Source: a virus. Taken from it: DNA of 55,199 bases. The position numbers and the translations under genes were made by a program. Position 1 is the first letter of the stretch; every line of letters starts with the position of its first letter. Shown one piece after another: positions 25,218 to 32,715 of the stretch. The DNA lies in the IMG/VR virus record IMGVR_UViG_3300032736_000354, positions 1-55,199 of that record. One strand, given 5' to 3'. Below the pieces are notes generated by a model. It had not been told where the DNA came from. It did no database searches and worked only from the letters and a program-made list of their open reading frames with translations.

Positions 25218-26629
25218 TGTCAGATACAGCAAAACCATACGCTTCTAGTTTCCAACTAAAAACAGTTGTTATATATCGTGTTAAGTCAAATGAAACATAC
25301 GACATTACTGATTTAGTTCATCGGTTTGATTACTTCGAAAGCATTACATCTCCTGTCATATCCGGCACACTGGTCATGGTTGACTCAGGAGCTAACTTAA
25401 TATCATCTCTACCTATTCAAGGAACAGAAAGAATTGTTATTACTTTAATTGCTCCTAACAATGAAGAGCACACATATGATTTACATGTCTACAAAATCGG
25501 TAGTAGATTTGGAGCAGAAAGATTCCAAACTTATACATTAGGATTGATATCTAAAGAAGGATTACTGAATGAAGGTATACGAATAACAAAAACTTTGAAA
25601 GGAAAAGCAAACGATATTGTTAAATCTTTACTTAAAGATTACATTAAAACAGATAAGGAAATTGATGAAGAGAATACCAAATTCAATATAATTTTTAACG
25701 CTGGCAAAAAAAGTCCATTCGCTGTTATCAATAGTATACAATCAAAATCTGTTGCTAATTCTAGCACTGCTAAAGTAACCGAAAGCAAAGGAACTGGTAA
25801 AGCAACTCCGTCAGCAAATTCCAGTGTATCTTCTTTGAAACCAACTGATAGTTCTGATTATGATAGTGTAACTGGGAGTGCTGGATACTTCTTTTTTGAA
25901 AATAAAGATGGGTATGTTTTTAAATCAATTGATACTTTGTGTGAAGGAAAGAATTCTGCTGGCACATACTTCCAAGAACCGATTGATGTAAACTCTCCTC
26001 CCGATAAAAAGATTCTATCAATTGATTTTCTAAATGAGATTGATTTGTTGGCAAAATTGAGAACAGGTGCTTTCTCTTCTGTGATTTGTTATTATAACTT
26101 TAGTACTGGTGCTTATGAAGAGTATGTTTATTCTTTGGATAAATCTTATGATAGCATGAAGCACATGGGATCACAAAAAGGATTACCTTATGGACAGAAG
26201 GAGTTAGCTAAGTACCCTACTCGTGTGATGAGTGTGATATTAGATCATGAAACTTGGTATGATGGAGAAGATATAGCATCACCTGAAAAAAAGGATGGGG
26301 AAAAGGGAGCATCACAATTTCCAGATTATCAAAAGTTTTATATGGCACAATCTATTTCTAGATTGAATTCATTAACAAATCAGAAAGTACAAATTAAAAT
26401 TAATGGTACTCCTTCAGTGAGAGTTGGTGATAGCATTGACATCATGATTCCAAACCAAGTCACTCAAGAACAAAAGATTGTTGAGAAGTATGACCCAGAG
26501 CACAGTGGAACATATTTAATTGCTGAAGTGAATCATGTGTTTAATCCTAAGGAAAGAAGATGCTATACATTTTTGACTTTGGTTAGGGATTCTTATGGCA
26601 TGAAAGATTACTCATCCAAAACACAATAA
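25217..26629 (+). CDS. 27: Baseplate hub protein, gp27-like
   Basis: 470 aa, starting in a TAATG overlap with the previous gene. The N-terminal half has tube-like beta domains (YDITDLVHRFDYFESITSPVISG, LVMVDSGANLISSLPIQGTERI). A Ser/Thr-rich linker lies about 190-215. The C-terminus (NSLTNQKVQIKINGTPSVRVGD, GTYLIAEVNHVF) matches hub proteins of the gp27/GpD class. It would form the trimeric platform joining tube and gp5-like spike. The position between tape-measure-like proteins and the gp5-like gene supports this. Confidence 0.75.
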   Translation: MSDTAKPYASSFQLKTVVIYRVKSNETYDITDLVHRFDYFESITSPVISGTLVMVDSGANLISSLPIQGTERIVITLIAPNNEEHTYDLHVYKIGSRFGAERFQTYTLGLISKEGLLNEGIRITKTLKGKANDIVKSLLKDYIKTDKEIDEENTKFNIIFNAGKKSPFAVINSIQSKSVANSSTAKVTESKGTGKATPSANSSVSSLKPTDSSDYDSVTGSAGYFFFENKDGYVFKSIDTLCEGKNSAGTYFQEPIDVNSPPDKKILSIDFLNEIDLLAKLRTGAFSSVICYYNFSTGAYEEYVYSLDKSYDSMKHMGSQKGLPYGQKELAKYPTRVMSVILDHETWYDGEDIASPEKKDGEKGASQFPDYQKFYMAQSISRLNSLTNQKVQIKINGTPSVRVGDSIDIMIPNQVTQEQKIVEKYDPEHSGTYLIAEVNHVFNPKERRCYTFLTLVRDSYGMKDYSSKTQ

Positions 26630-26640
26630 ATAATAAATAA
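26625..26640 (+). promoter_or_regulatory. Probable tandem late promoter (AATAAATAATAAATAA)
   Basis: Two overlapping ATAAATA cores span the end of the gp27-like gene and lie 13-28 bases before the gp5-like ATG. Confidence 0.5.
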
Positions 26641-26652
26641 ACCTCGTGTGAT

Positions 26653-29562
26653 ATGGATCCGGTATTATCATCATTATTCCCAGTAAATCAAATAGGATCT
26701 GATGGTTTCAACTGGTGGGTTGGCCAGATTGAATCGAAAAAAAGCGATGATCCAAAACAATCCGGTAGATATCGTGTTCGTGTTGTAGGCCAGCACCTCA
26801 AAGATTGTGACGCCACTGCGTCAGATCAATTGCCTTGGGCGAATGTAATGATGCCCGTAACGACACCATACACCGATGGCTTGACTACAGGTGCCTCAGT
26901 GGGCCTAGAACCAGGCTGTTGGGTGTTGGGCTTCTACTTAGATAGCGATAAACAGAAGCCCATTATAATGGGTTCTATAGGCCACACAAAGTATGCTACT
27001 ATCGTAAAAAATGATGACCCAAATCCAACAGGGTCATGTAAATCTTTTACTACATTTACATCGCAGAAAGTAATTCCTCAAGCACATTATCCCACGAGTG
27101 CTCAAAGTGGAGTAGATAAAGAAACAAAAGCAAACATATCTGCTGCTGGTCCTTCGGCAGCAGATGGCGCAGTTAAAAAAGATGGAGCACCCCCAATTAT
27201 TCTTGCTGCTCTTGCTCAATACAGTGAAACTAATCCTATTGGAGGCAAAAGTTGCAACATCATTGCCAATCCTAAATGCGGTCAAGAGAAAAATTTAAAG
27301 AATGGTCTGACTACTATTCTTGGTGATCTTCTGGCAGCAAACCAAAATTCTGGTGGACAACTGGGAGATTATTACGTAGGTAAAGTGACCGGATTTTTAT
27401 ATGATGGTGTAGAAATTGCTCGCTACCATATTAGCAGAGTTACCAGACTTGTTAGAAGTTTTATCGCTCGCATCAAAGGAGAGATTATAAAATTTATTAG
27501 GGATGGTATTGATAAATTAATTAAATCAGTAATACTGTTTGAAGATCCTGCTGGAGAAATTATTGGTAACACTGGGCCTCTTGCTGACCCAGAAAAAGCA
27601 TTCAAACCTGTTAGAGCAAAAGGCAATAGATTAAAATTTATTAAAAAAATCTTTGATCAAATATTTAAAGAACTTGGTTGTGCTATAGAAGATCTTACCG
27701 ATAGAATTGTTCAGTTTATTACTGATCTTATTTTTGGTTTTCTATCTGATCTTTTTTATCAAGCAACCTGTGCTGTAGATACAATCATTCAAGGTATATT
27801 GAATGAAATACTTTCATTGTTTGACAGCCTCGTAGCAATGATTCTTGGACCATTACAACAATTGTTGGGTGCATTAGCTTCACCATTAAATTTGATTAGA
27901 GGTCTTCTTAATAGTGTTATGAGTCTTCTTGGCATTTCTTGCTCAGGACCATCAGCAAATTGCGAAACGATACAAAAAAAATGTACTGATTGTGGTCAAA
28001 ATAAAGAGGATGATCTTGATAGATTAATTAAAGCAATTGAAGATGGAGCATTGGATTTTGGTGGTGGTCTTTGTGATGAATCCAAACAAGTACCTCCCAT
28101 TGTAGCAACTGAAGTCACTTTTATTGGTGGTGTATTTTTAGAACCAACCCCAGCTGTTCCATCCGAACCTCCTGGTGGAGAAAATACTCCCGAATCATTC
28201 TTTCCTGGCGGCACAGATATTCCAGAAAATACTTTTGGTGAGATTGATACTCCTGCTGAGTATGCTGATCCATTTAATGATGCCGATCTACCAACGTTTG
28301 AGCCAGCAGATCGGTTGCCGGATCCAGAAGGAACTACAGAACCATTTTATTCTGTGCAAGCTAATAAATCTACCGTGAAGGAAGGAGATACGGTAGTGTT
28401 TACTATTAAAACAATTAATGTTCCTATTGGTACTGTTGTTAACTATACATTATCGGGTTCAACTATCACTGCAGATGATATTGTTGGTGGTGAGTTAACT
28501 GGGTCTGTCACTATGGGAAGTGATACCGAAACAGTTGATGTTAGTATTGCTCAGGATGATATCATTGAAACAGTTCCTCAAACACTAACACTAACCATTG
28601 ATGGGACTAGTGCTTTCGCAACTGTGGTCATTGATTCTGAATTTGAATTAGTTCCTGGCATAAATGATGACATTGTAACTCCCAGAACATATAATGTTGA
28701 ATCAGATAAGCCAAGCTACATGGAAGGTGAGAATATTGTGTATACTATTACTACGACCAATGTAGATAATGGTACTGAATATAATTACATACTAACTGGT
28801 TCAGGAATAGTGCCAGAATTTTTTATCAATAACAGTTTGGTGGGAACATTTACTGTTCAAGATAACAAAGCTCAAGTTGTTGCTGGCATTAATGACAATC
28901 TCAACTGGTCAAATAATTATATTCTTTCTTTCATACTTACTGGAACAGGTGCATTTGTTGATGTTGTTTTGGAGGCAGAAGAAATTGCTGCCACTACTTC
29001 AGGTGATGATAAAAAATCAGACCCAAAAATCGACAAGCCCGTGACAGGAACCCCAATTACAGATGATAATGGTATTATTATTAGTATACCTATTGTTAAT
29101 ACAGGAGATCCTTTCCAAAAAGCACCTCAAGTTATTATAACTGGACAAGGATATGGAGCTACTGCTATTGCTTTATTGGACGGCAAAGGATTTGTTTCTG
29201 AAGTTAGAGTAACTAGAACAGGAACAAATTACAAAGTTAACACACCAAAAGATTCTAATACTCAGTGTATTATTGATTCTTTCACATTAATTTCTCCCGG
29301 TGTTGGTTATACGTCTTCTCCGTCTGTATATGTTGATGGCATTCCTGATATTGCTAGGGCGATTGTTGAAAATGGTTTCGTTATTAGTGTAGAAATTCTT
29401 GATAGAACTAAAGTGTACGAAAAAATGCCTGAAATTTTAATCATTGGTGGTGAAGGTGCTGGAGCACGAGTATTGCCTAATTTATTCTGCCTAGATATAG
29501 AAGAACTTGAGCGTAAAGGATATGCCAAGATCGGTACTGGTAAATATATTGATTGCCCATAA
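26653..29562 (+). CDS. 5: Baseplate hub/spike protein, gp5-like OB domain with Calx-beta-like repeats, 969 aa
   Basis: Residues about 18-120 (FNWWVGQIES, GRYRVRVVGQH, LPWANVMMP, GCWVLGFYLD, PIIMGSIGH) are the gp5/VgrG OB-fold. There is no T4-type lysozyme domain; the lytic domains lie instead in the two upstream proteins. A long helical hydrophobic segment (about 270-430) and a Cys cluster (CSGPSANCETIQKKCTDCG) follow. Two Calx-beta-like repeats start near 571 and 685 (VKEGDTVVFTI, YMEGENIVYTI). The C-terminal part repeats PQVIITGQGYGA-type strands. The beta-helical needle is encoded separately by the next gene. Confidence 0.72.
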   Translation: MDPVLSSLFPVNQIGSDGFNWWVGQIESKKSDDPKQSGRYRVRVVGQHLKDCDATASDQLPWANVMMPVTTPYTDGLTTGASVGLEPGCWVLGFYLDSDKQKPIIMGSIGHTKYATIVKNDDPNPTGSCKSFTTFTSQKVIPQAHYPTSAQSGVDKETKANISAAGPSAADGAVKKDGAPPIILAALAQYSETNPIGGKSCNIIANPKCGQEKNLKNGLTTILGDLLAANQNSGGQLGDYYVGKVTGFLYDGVEIARYHISRVTRLVRSFIARIKGEIIKFIRDGIDKLIKSVILFEDPAGEIIGNTGPLADPEKAFKPVRAKGNRLKFIKKIFDQIFKELGCAIEDLTDRIVQFITDLIFGFLSDLFYQATCAVDTIIQGILNEILSLFDSLVAMILGPLQQLLGALASPLNLIRGLLNSVMSLLGISCSGPSANCETIQKKCTDCGQNKEDDLDRLIKAIEDGALDFGGGLCDESKQVPPIVATEVTFIGGVFLEPTPAVPSEPPGGENTPESFFPGGTDIPENTFGEIDTPAEYADPFNDADLPTFEPADRLPDPEGTTEPFYSVQANKSTVKEGDTVVFTIKTINVPIGTVVNYTLSGSTITADDIVGGELTGSVTMGSDTETVDVSIAQDDIIETVPQTLTLTIDGTSAFATVVIDSEFELVPGINDDIVTPRTYNVESDKPSYMEGENIVYTITTTNVDNGTEYNYILTGSGIVPEFFINNSLVGTFTVQDNKAQVVAGINDNLNWSNNYILSFILTGTGAFVDVVLEAEEIAATTSGDDKKSDPKIDKPVTGTPITDDNGIIISIPIVNTGDPFQKAPQVIITGQGYGATAIALLDGKGFVSEVRVTRTGTNYKVNTPKDSNTQCIIDSFTLISPGVGYTSSPSVYVDGIPDIARAIVENGFVISVEILDRTKVYEKMPEILIIGGEGAGARVLPNLFCLDIEELERKGYAKIGTGKYIDCP

Positions 29563-30638
29563 TGAGTAATGTACAAAAGCCTTCGCCAAACCAACAACCA
29601 TTCCAAGCAAAAGGTGCTGCTAGACCGGAGGGAGCTGAAGAATTGGAAGGCGGTCAGTTTTGTAATGCTGATTTTAATGTCATCGCTACCAAACATGGGT
29701 GGACGATGGGAACGTACACAAATAACGATGGAACATCTGGTTACATTTTAACTAATGGCACAGCTATATTTCATCTTGATACTGTCGGTAATATTATTCT
29801 TTCTACTGGCAAACCAGCTCAAGCTGGTTGTGGTGGTAAAGTTATTATGCGGGGAGATGATAATGCTTCTAAATTTAAAACTACTAGCATTCATATCACC
29901 GGAAATGATGATCAAAAAACAAGAACTAAAGATGGAGAAGGTGAGGAAAAGGTAGAAGAATATCCTCCGTATTCTTTGTTTGTTGAGGGGGATATTGCAA
30001 TTGAATCTCAAGGCGGTGAGGTGTCTATTAAGGGAGACAATATCACTTTAAATGCTACTAATATTCTTACTCTACGAGCAGGGGAAGCAATTAATTTAGA
30101 GGCTGGGCAAGGTGGGGGTAAAGTTAATGTACTTACTGGAGATTATAATATCAATGCTGCTTTCCAAACTAATACTATTACTGGTGGGCAATACAATGAT
30201 AACTCTGGAGAAGTTACTACCAATCAAATTTTGCCCGGTACAGTAACTGCAGTTAACACTCTCGGTGGAGTAAATTATCTTGTTCGAGGAGATTATAATG
30301 TTGGTATTCTTGGTGACTATAATGTAGCAGCAAAAGGAAATATATTATTTGGATCACTCACAGGTGGATTGGGTACGAGAATTATTGGGAAGTCATATGA
30401 ATTTGTGGGTGGTAATAAAAAAAGTGTGATCATGGGTAAACCTTTGTCTGGAATTGATCCACCAACCGAAACTTTTTCTCAAACTATTGCTGGTGCTGCT
30501 CCAGTTGCTTATGCTTTACGAGCGATGCAAAAGATTGAAAACAAAGCAGTGGGTGGCTGGTCTTTGACTACTGCTGCTCCGATTGACATTAAAGGTTCTC
30601 TTGTTACTATACTCGGAGCTTCTATTTTCTTAAATTGA
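29562..30638 (+). CDS. Separate beta-helix spike (gp5 C-domain-like) protein, 358 aa
   Basis: ATG 29562 overlaps the preceding stop (TAATG) and was chosen over in-frame ATG 29553, which lies inside the gp5-like gene. Residues about 145-200 (VEGDIAIESQGGEVSIKGD, NITLNATNILTLRAGEAINLEAG) show the short VxVxG/T repeats of the gp5C/VgrG triple-stranded beta-helix. The middle is Gly/Asn-rich. There is no PAAR motif at the end. It probably forms the cell-puncturing needle with the upstream OB protein, that is a split gp5. Confidence 0.68.
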   Translation: MSNVQKPSPNQQPFQAKGAARPEGAEELEGGQFCNADFNVIATKHGWTMGTYTNNDGTSGYILTNGTAIFHLDTVGNIILSTGKPAQAGCGGKVIMRGDDNASKFKTTSIHITGNDDQKTRTKDGEGEEKVEEYPPYSLFVEGDIAIESQGGEVSIKGDNITLNATNILTLRAGEAINLEAGQGGGKVNVLTGDYNINAAFQTNTITGGQYNDNSGEVTTNQILPGTVTAVNTLGGVNYLVRGDYNVGILGDYNVAAKGNILFGSLTGGLGTRIIGKSYEFVGGNKKSVIMGKPLSGIDPPTETFSQTIAGAAPVAYALRAMQKIENKAVGGWSLTTAAPIDIKGSLVTILGASIFLN

Positions 30639-30660
30639 AATTCGGAAGTTGGTTACAAAA

Positions 30661-30707
30661 AAACTGGAAAAAAATCGCCGGTAAAAAATGAGTCAAAAAG
30701 TTGAGCC
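30661..30707 (+). repeat. A-tract/GTTGAG repeat, copy 1
   Basis: A stretch of pattern GGAAAAAAATCGCC..AAAAAATGAG..AAAAAGTTGAG matches a second copy at 32716-32758 (GGGAAAAAAATCCCCGCC..AAAAAATCTC..AAAAAAGTTGAG). Both flank the tRNA region. Copy 1 also encodes the end of an 18-codon TTG-started frame (30635-30691). Function unknown; possibly a recombination or insertion footprint. Confidence 0.45.
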
Positions 30708-30730
30708 AGAAGTTTGAGTGGCACAGGGGG

Positions 30731-30759
30731 TTGACAAGCTGATTGGATCGTGGTATTCT
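30731..30759 (+). promoter_or_regulatory. Sigma70-like promoter before the tRNA region
   Basis: TTGACA (30731-30736), 17-base spacer, TATTCT (30754-30759). It would transcribe the small basic ORF at 30788 and the first tRNA genes. Confidence 0.7.
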
Positions 30760-30787
30760 ATATACATACACAGGTCGAGGCACCACA

Positions 30788-30919
30788 ATGAAACTTCCCA
30801 ACTGGCAACATCACAGCAGCAAAGAACAGAAGCGGTCCCTCAAACCTCAAGCTATGAGAGACGCCAGACGCCGCAGACAGGCGCTCAAGAACCGCTTGGC
30901 AGCTACTGGGCGAATATGA
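30788..30919 (+). CDS. Small basic hypothetical protein, 43 aa
   Basis: The ORF starts about 22 bases after the predicted transcription start. It is strongly basic (MRDARRRRQALKNRL) and could bind nucleic acid. GC-rich codons resemble early genes rather than the flanking structural genes. No homology recognised; it ends 25 bases before the first tRNA. Confidence 0.5.
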   Translation: MKLPNWQHHSSKEQKRSLKPQAMRDARRRRQALKNRLAATGRI

Positions 30920-30944
30920 TATCATAGATTGGTATCTATTTCTC

Positions 30945-31033
30945 GGGAGTGTGATGTATGGAGCATCGTGGGTCTTATAAGCCCAAGTGGACCCGATTAG
31001 TCCCGTGTTAGGGTTCGATTCCCTACACTCCCA
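30945..31033 (+). tRNA. tRNA-like gene, anticodon loop CTTATAA (UAU, Ile?) with long variable arm
   Basis: Acceptor GGGAGTG/CACTCCC (7 bp), discriminator A, T-arm TAGGG-TTCGATT-CCCTA, anticodon stem TGGGT/GCCCA with loop CTTATAA, hence anticodon UAU. The 23-base variable region can fold as GGAC...GTCC, making a class II (Leu/Ser/Tyr-type) body of 89 nt. UAU would read Ile AUA, but Ile tRNAs are class I. Identity is therefore uncertain. CCA is not encoded. Confidence 0.6.
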
Positions 31034-31056
31034 TTTGCTATTTCCGAATAGCGAAT

Positions 31057-31128
31057 GCTCGTTTAGCTATCTAGGAAAGCACCGATCTCATAAATCGGCA
31101 TAGGTCGGGGCAGAACCGACAACGAGCA
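31057..31128 (+). tRNA. tRNA-Met (CAU)-like, unusual T-loop
   Basis: Acceptor GCTCGTT/AACGAGC, D-stem GCT/AGC, anticodon stem CCGAT/ATCGG with loop CTCATAA (CAU). T-stem GTCGG/CCGAC carries loop GGCAGAA instead of the usual TTCRANN. Could be elongator Met or, with lysidine, Ile2. Length 72 nt. Confidence 0.75.
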
Positions 31129-31133
31129 CCTTT

Positions 31134-31205
31134 GGGTCATTAACTCAGCAGTAGAGTATCCGACTTTTAATCGGTTAGTCGTTGGTTCAAATCCAACATG
31201 ACCCA
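31134..31205 (+). tRNA. tRNA-Lys (UUU)
   Basis: Acceptor GGGTCAT/ATGACCC, D-stem ACTC/GAGT, anticodon loop CTTTTAA (UUU), T-arm GTTGG-TTCAAAT-CCAAC, discriminator A. The outer pair of the anticodon stem is T-T. Length 72 nt. Confidence 0.85.
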
Positions 31206-31206
31206 C

Positions 31207-31235
31207 TTGACAATCTGGGCAATCCCTGCTATGAT
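31207..31235 (+). promoter_or_regulatory. Sigma70-like promoter inside the tRNA array
   Basis: TTGACA (31207-31212), 17-base spacer, TATGAT (31230-31235), 15 bases before tRNA-Leu(UAA). The -35 box sits in the loop of CCCA/TGGG (31202-31219). Confidence 0.72.
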
Positions 31236-31250
31236 TGTTATATACCAAAC

Positions 31251-31325
31251 GGCGGTGTAGCCCAATTGGCAGTAGGCAAACGACTTAAAATCGTTCAAGT
31301 GTGGGTTCAAATCCCACCACCGCTA
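31251..31325 (+). tRNA. tRNA with Leu (UAA) anticodon but class I body
   Basis: Acceptor GGCGGTG/CACCGCT, D-stem GCC/GGC, anticodon stem AACGA/TCGTT with loop CTTAAAA (UAA). The variable loop is only CAAGT; T-arm GTGGG-TTCAAAT-CCCAC; discriminator A. Bacterial Leu tRNAs normally have a long variable arm, absent here. Length 75 nt. Confidence 0.8.
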
Positions 31326-31327
31326 TT

Positions 31328-31370
31328 AACGGTAAACTATTATAAATAACTATAATTATTGTTTACCGTT
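31328..31370. repeat. 10-bp inverted repeat enclosing a TATAAATA late promoter
   Basis: AACGGTAAAC (31328-31337) and GTTTACCGTT (31361-31370) are perfect complements around a 23-base AT-only-plus-one-C spacer. The spacer contains TATAAATA (31341-31348), an exact T4 late promoter core oriented toward the gene at 31453. A second hairpin TGCTTAA/TTAAGCA (31422-31441) lies just before that gene. Confidence 0.7.
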
Positions 31371-31452
31371 ATGTCAAACCCCAGAAACTACTGCAGATTA
31401 TAGATGATTTAGATTAAAAAATGCTTAAATAGTATTAAGCAAATTGTGTAAC

Positions 31453-31719
31453 ATGAAATACGTTCTTTCTCAATCATACTGTTTTTATATGGGTGAAGTA
31501 GTGAGAATGTATTTTATTCAAGGTATGCCATATACTTTTGACGAACTTCCTGAAATAATTCAAAATCATCCTGAAATACAAATGGAGGCTCTTAGCAACC
31601 GAGATTTTGATGATGAAGATATGTATACTTGGTCAAATTATTTGATTATGGAAGCAGTTCACCCACTTATGTTTGAACTTGACCTAGAAAATCCTGAATT
31701 ACTACCTAAAGATGATTAA
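31453..31719 (+). CDS. Hypothetical acidic protein, 88 aa
   Basis: ATG 31453 was preferred to TTG 31444. Sequence: an N-terminal aromatic segment (QSYCFYMGEVVRMYFI) and an acidic C-terminus (DLENPELLPKDD), with the DDEDMYTWSNYLIMEAVHPLMFELD helix between. No domain recognised. It overlaps the cpeT start by 8 bases, so the two are coupled and probably late-transcribed from the TATAAATA within the inverted repeat. Confidence 0.6.
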   Translation: MKYVLSQSYCFYMGEVVRMYFIQGMPYTFDELPEIIQNHPEIQMEALSNRDFDDEDMYTWSNYLIMEAVHPLMFELDLENPELLPKDD

Positions 31720-32236
31720 TGAATTTTTTAGATTACTTGAAGGAAAATTTGAAAATAAAATTCAAGCTTTTTCTCATCCATCTAGATATGCTTTTATTAG
31801 AATAACTCATATTAATATTGGTAATGGACTTTTTTATGGCGAACAAGCATATAATTATCAACTTCATAAACCGTATCGTCAATTTGTACTACAACCGAAT
31901 CTAGATGGAAATCAAATTAAAATTATTAATTATAAATTAAAAGATCCCACTACATTTGTAAATTTTAAAAACATAGATACATTATCGCTTAATGATGTAG
32001 AATTAAATACTGGTTGTGATATAGTTATGAAACCAGTTGGTGATTCTTTCAAAGGGGGGTTGACCGGATGTGAATGTATGGTAGAATGGAATGGTCGGGA
32101 AACATATCTTCAAAATGAAATTCAATTGACTCCAACACACTATTACGTTATGGATCGTGGATTCTGTGCTAAACATAAGCATCAACTCTGGGGATCTAAA
32201 TATGGTAGATTTGAATTTGTTAGAATGCCACTTTAG
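31712..32236 (+). CDS. cpeT: CpeT/CpcT-like phycobiliprotein lyase
   Basis: 174 aa. Family landmarks in order: F..QAFSHPSRYAFIRITH, LFYGEQAYNYQLHKPYRQFVL (the Q-Y...PYRQ signature), KIINYKLKD, GCDIVMKP, F.GGLTGCECMVEWNGRETYL and the C-terminal MDRGFCAKHKHQLWGSKYGRFEF. CpeT-type lyases attach phycoerythrobilin to phycoerythrin in marine Synechococcus, and cyanophage copies are known. The gene points to a phycobilisome-containing host. Its stop codon lies inside the tRNA-Thr gene (10-base overlap). Confidence 0.88.
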   Translation: MINEFFRLLEGKFENKIQAFSHPSRYAFIRITHINIGNGLFYGEQAYNYQLHKPYRQFVLQPNLDGNQIKIINYKLKDPTTFVNFKNIDTLSLNDVELNTGCDIVMKPVGDSFKGGLTGCECMVEWNGRETYLQNEIQLTPTHYYVMDRGFCAKHKHQLWGSKYGRFEFVRMPL

Positions 32237-32300
32237 CTCAGCTGGATAGAGCAGGGCTTTTGTAAAGCTCAGGTCACCCGTTCAAGTCGGGTAAGTGGCT
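32227..32300 (+). tRNA. tRNA-Thr (UGU)
   Basis: Acceptor GCCACTT/AAGTGGC, D-arm GCTC/GAGC, anticodon stem GGGCT/AGCTC with loop TTTGTAA (UGU), T-arm ACCCG-TTCAAGT-CGGGT, discriminator T. Its first 10 bases encode the last residues and stop of cpeT. Confidence 0.92.
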
Positions 32301-32347
32301 CTTGGTGGTACTCGCTAGGCAGATAGCCTAGAAGGAGACTATCATTC

Positions 32348-32419
32348 CCTCTGGTAGTCTATTGATAAGGACGGGTGGATAACACACATAGAAACTAGGT
32401 TTGATTCCTAGACAGAGGA
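32348..32419 (+). tRNA. Degenerate tRNA-like sequence
   Basis: Acceptor CCTCTG/CAGAGG plus one G-A mismatch, T-arm CTAGG-TTTGATT-CCTAG and D-stem GTCT/GGAC are present. The anticodon arm (around GGTGGATAACACACAT) gives no 5-bp stem with U33. Either a decaying tRNA or one needing editing. Just upstream, CTAGGC-AGATA-GCCTAG (32315-32331) is a perfect hairpin, and GACTATC/GGTAGTC offers a competing fold. Confidence 0.45.
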
Positions 32420-32597
32420 AAATTTAGGTAAGGAAAGTAAAAGGAGAATGGGAACCAGTGACACTTGTGAAACGTATGGGTATACCTCACCTGCCTAATT
32501 GCTATTTGCGCTGGAAAGATAAACCAGAATGCCGTAGCAACAACACCCCTCAAGCCTATCTCGGGACGCCGAATGATGCTCAAACAGAGGGGTCACT
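32420..32597 (+). other. Non-coding spacer in tRNA array
   Basis: About 180 bases between two tRNA-type sequences. Open frames here run through tRNA genes and have no ribosome site or family resemblance. CCCCTC/GAGGGG (about 47 bases across, near 32547-32593) could pair, but no tRNA fold emerges. I see no gene. Confidence 0.4.
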
Positions 32598-32670
32598 GCC
32601 CGAGTACTCCAACGGTAGAGAGAGTGGTCTTAGAAACCATACAGTGGAAGTTCAAATCTTCTCTCGGGCA
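32598..32670 (+). tRNA. tRNA with Leu (UAG) anticodon but class I body
   Basis: Acceptor GCCCGAG/CTCGGGC, D-stem CTC/GAG, anticodon stem GTGGT/ACCAT with loop CTTAGAA (UAG). Short variable loop ACAGT, T-arm GGAAG-TTCAAAT-CTTCT, discriminator A. Like the UAA species it lacks the long variable arm expected for Leu. Confidence 0.8.
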
Positions 32671-32715
32671 TTTCAAATCACAGGATTTGAAATTGAAAAA
32701 CAGAATACATAAAAT

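Noticed and set aside
30635-30691. 18-codon TTG frame as an annotated gene
   Set aside because: Too short and rare start; kept only as a low-interest observation.
31063-31248. Minus-strand ORF of 61 codons in the tRNA array
   Set aside because: Antisense of tRNA genes; includes the typical false translation of tRNA T-arms (GFEPTT).
32060-32087. TTGACC-N16-TAGAAT in cpeT, possible tRNA-Thr promoter
   Set aside because: Both boxes and the spacer deviate from consensus; kept only as a weak possibility.
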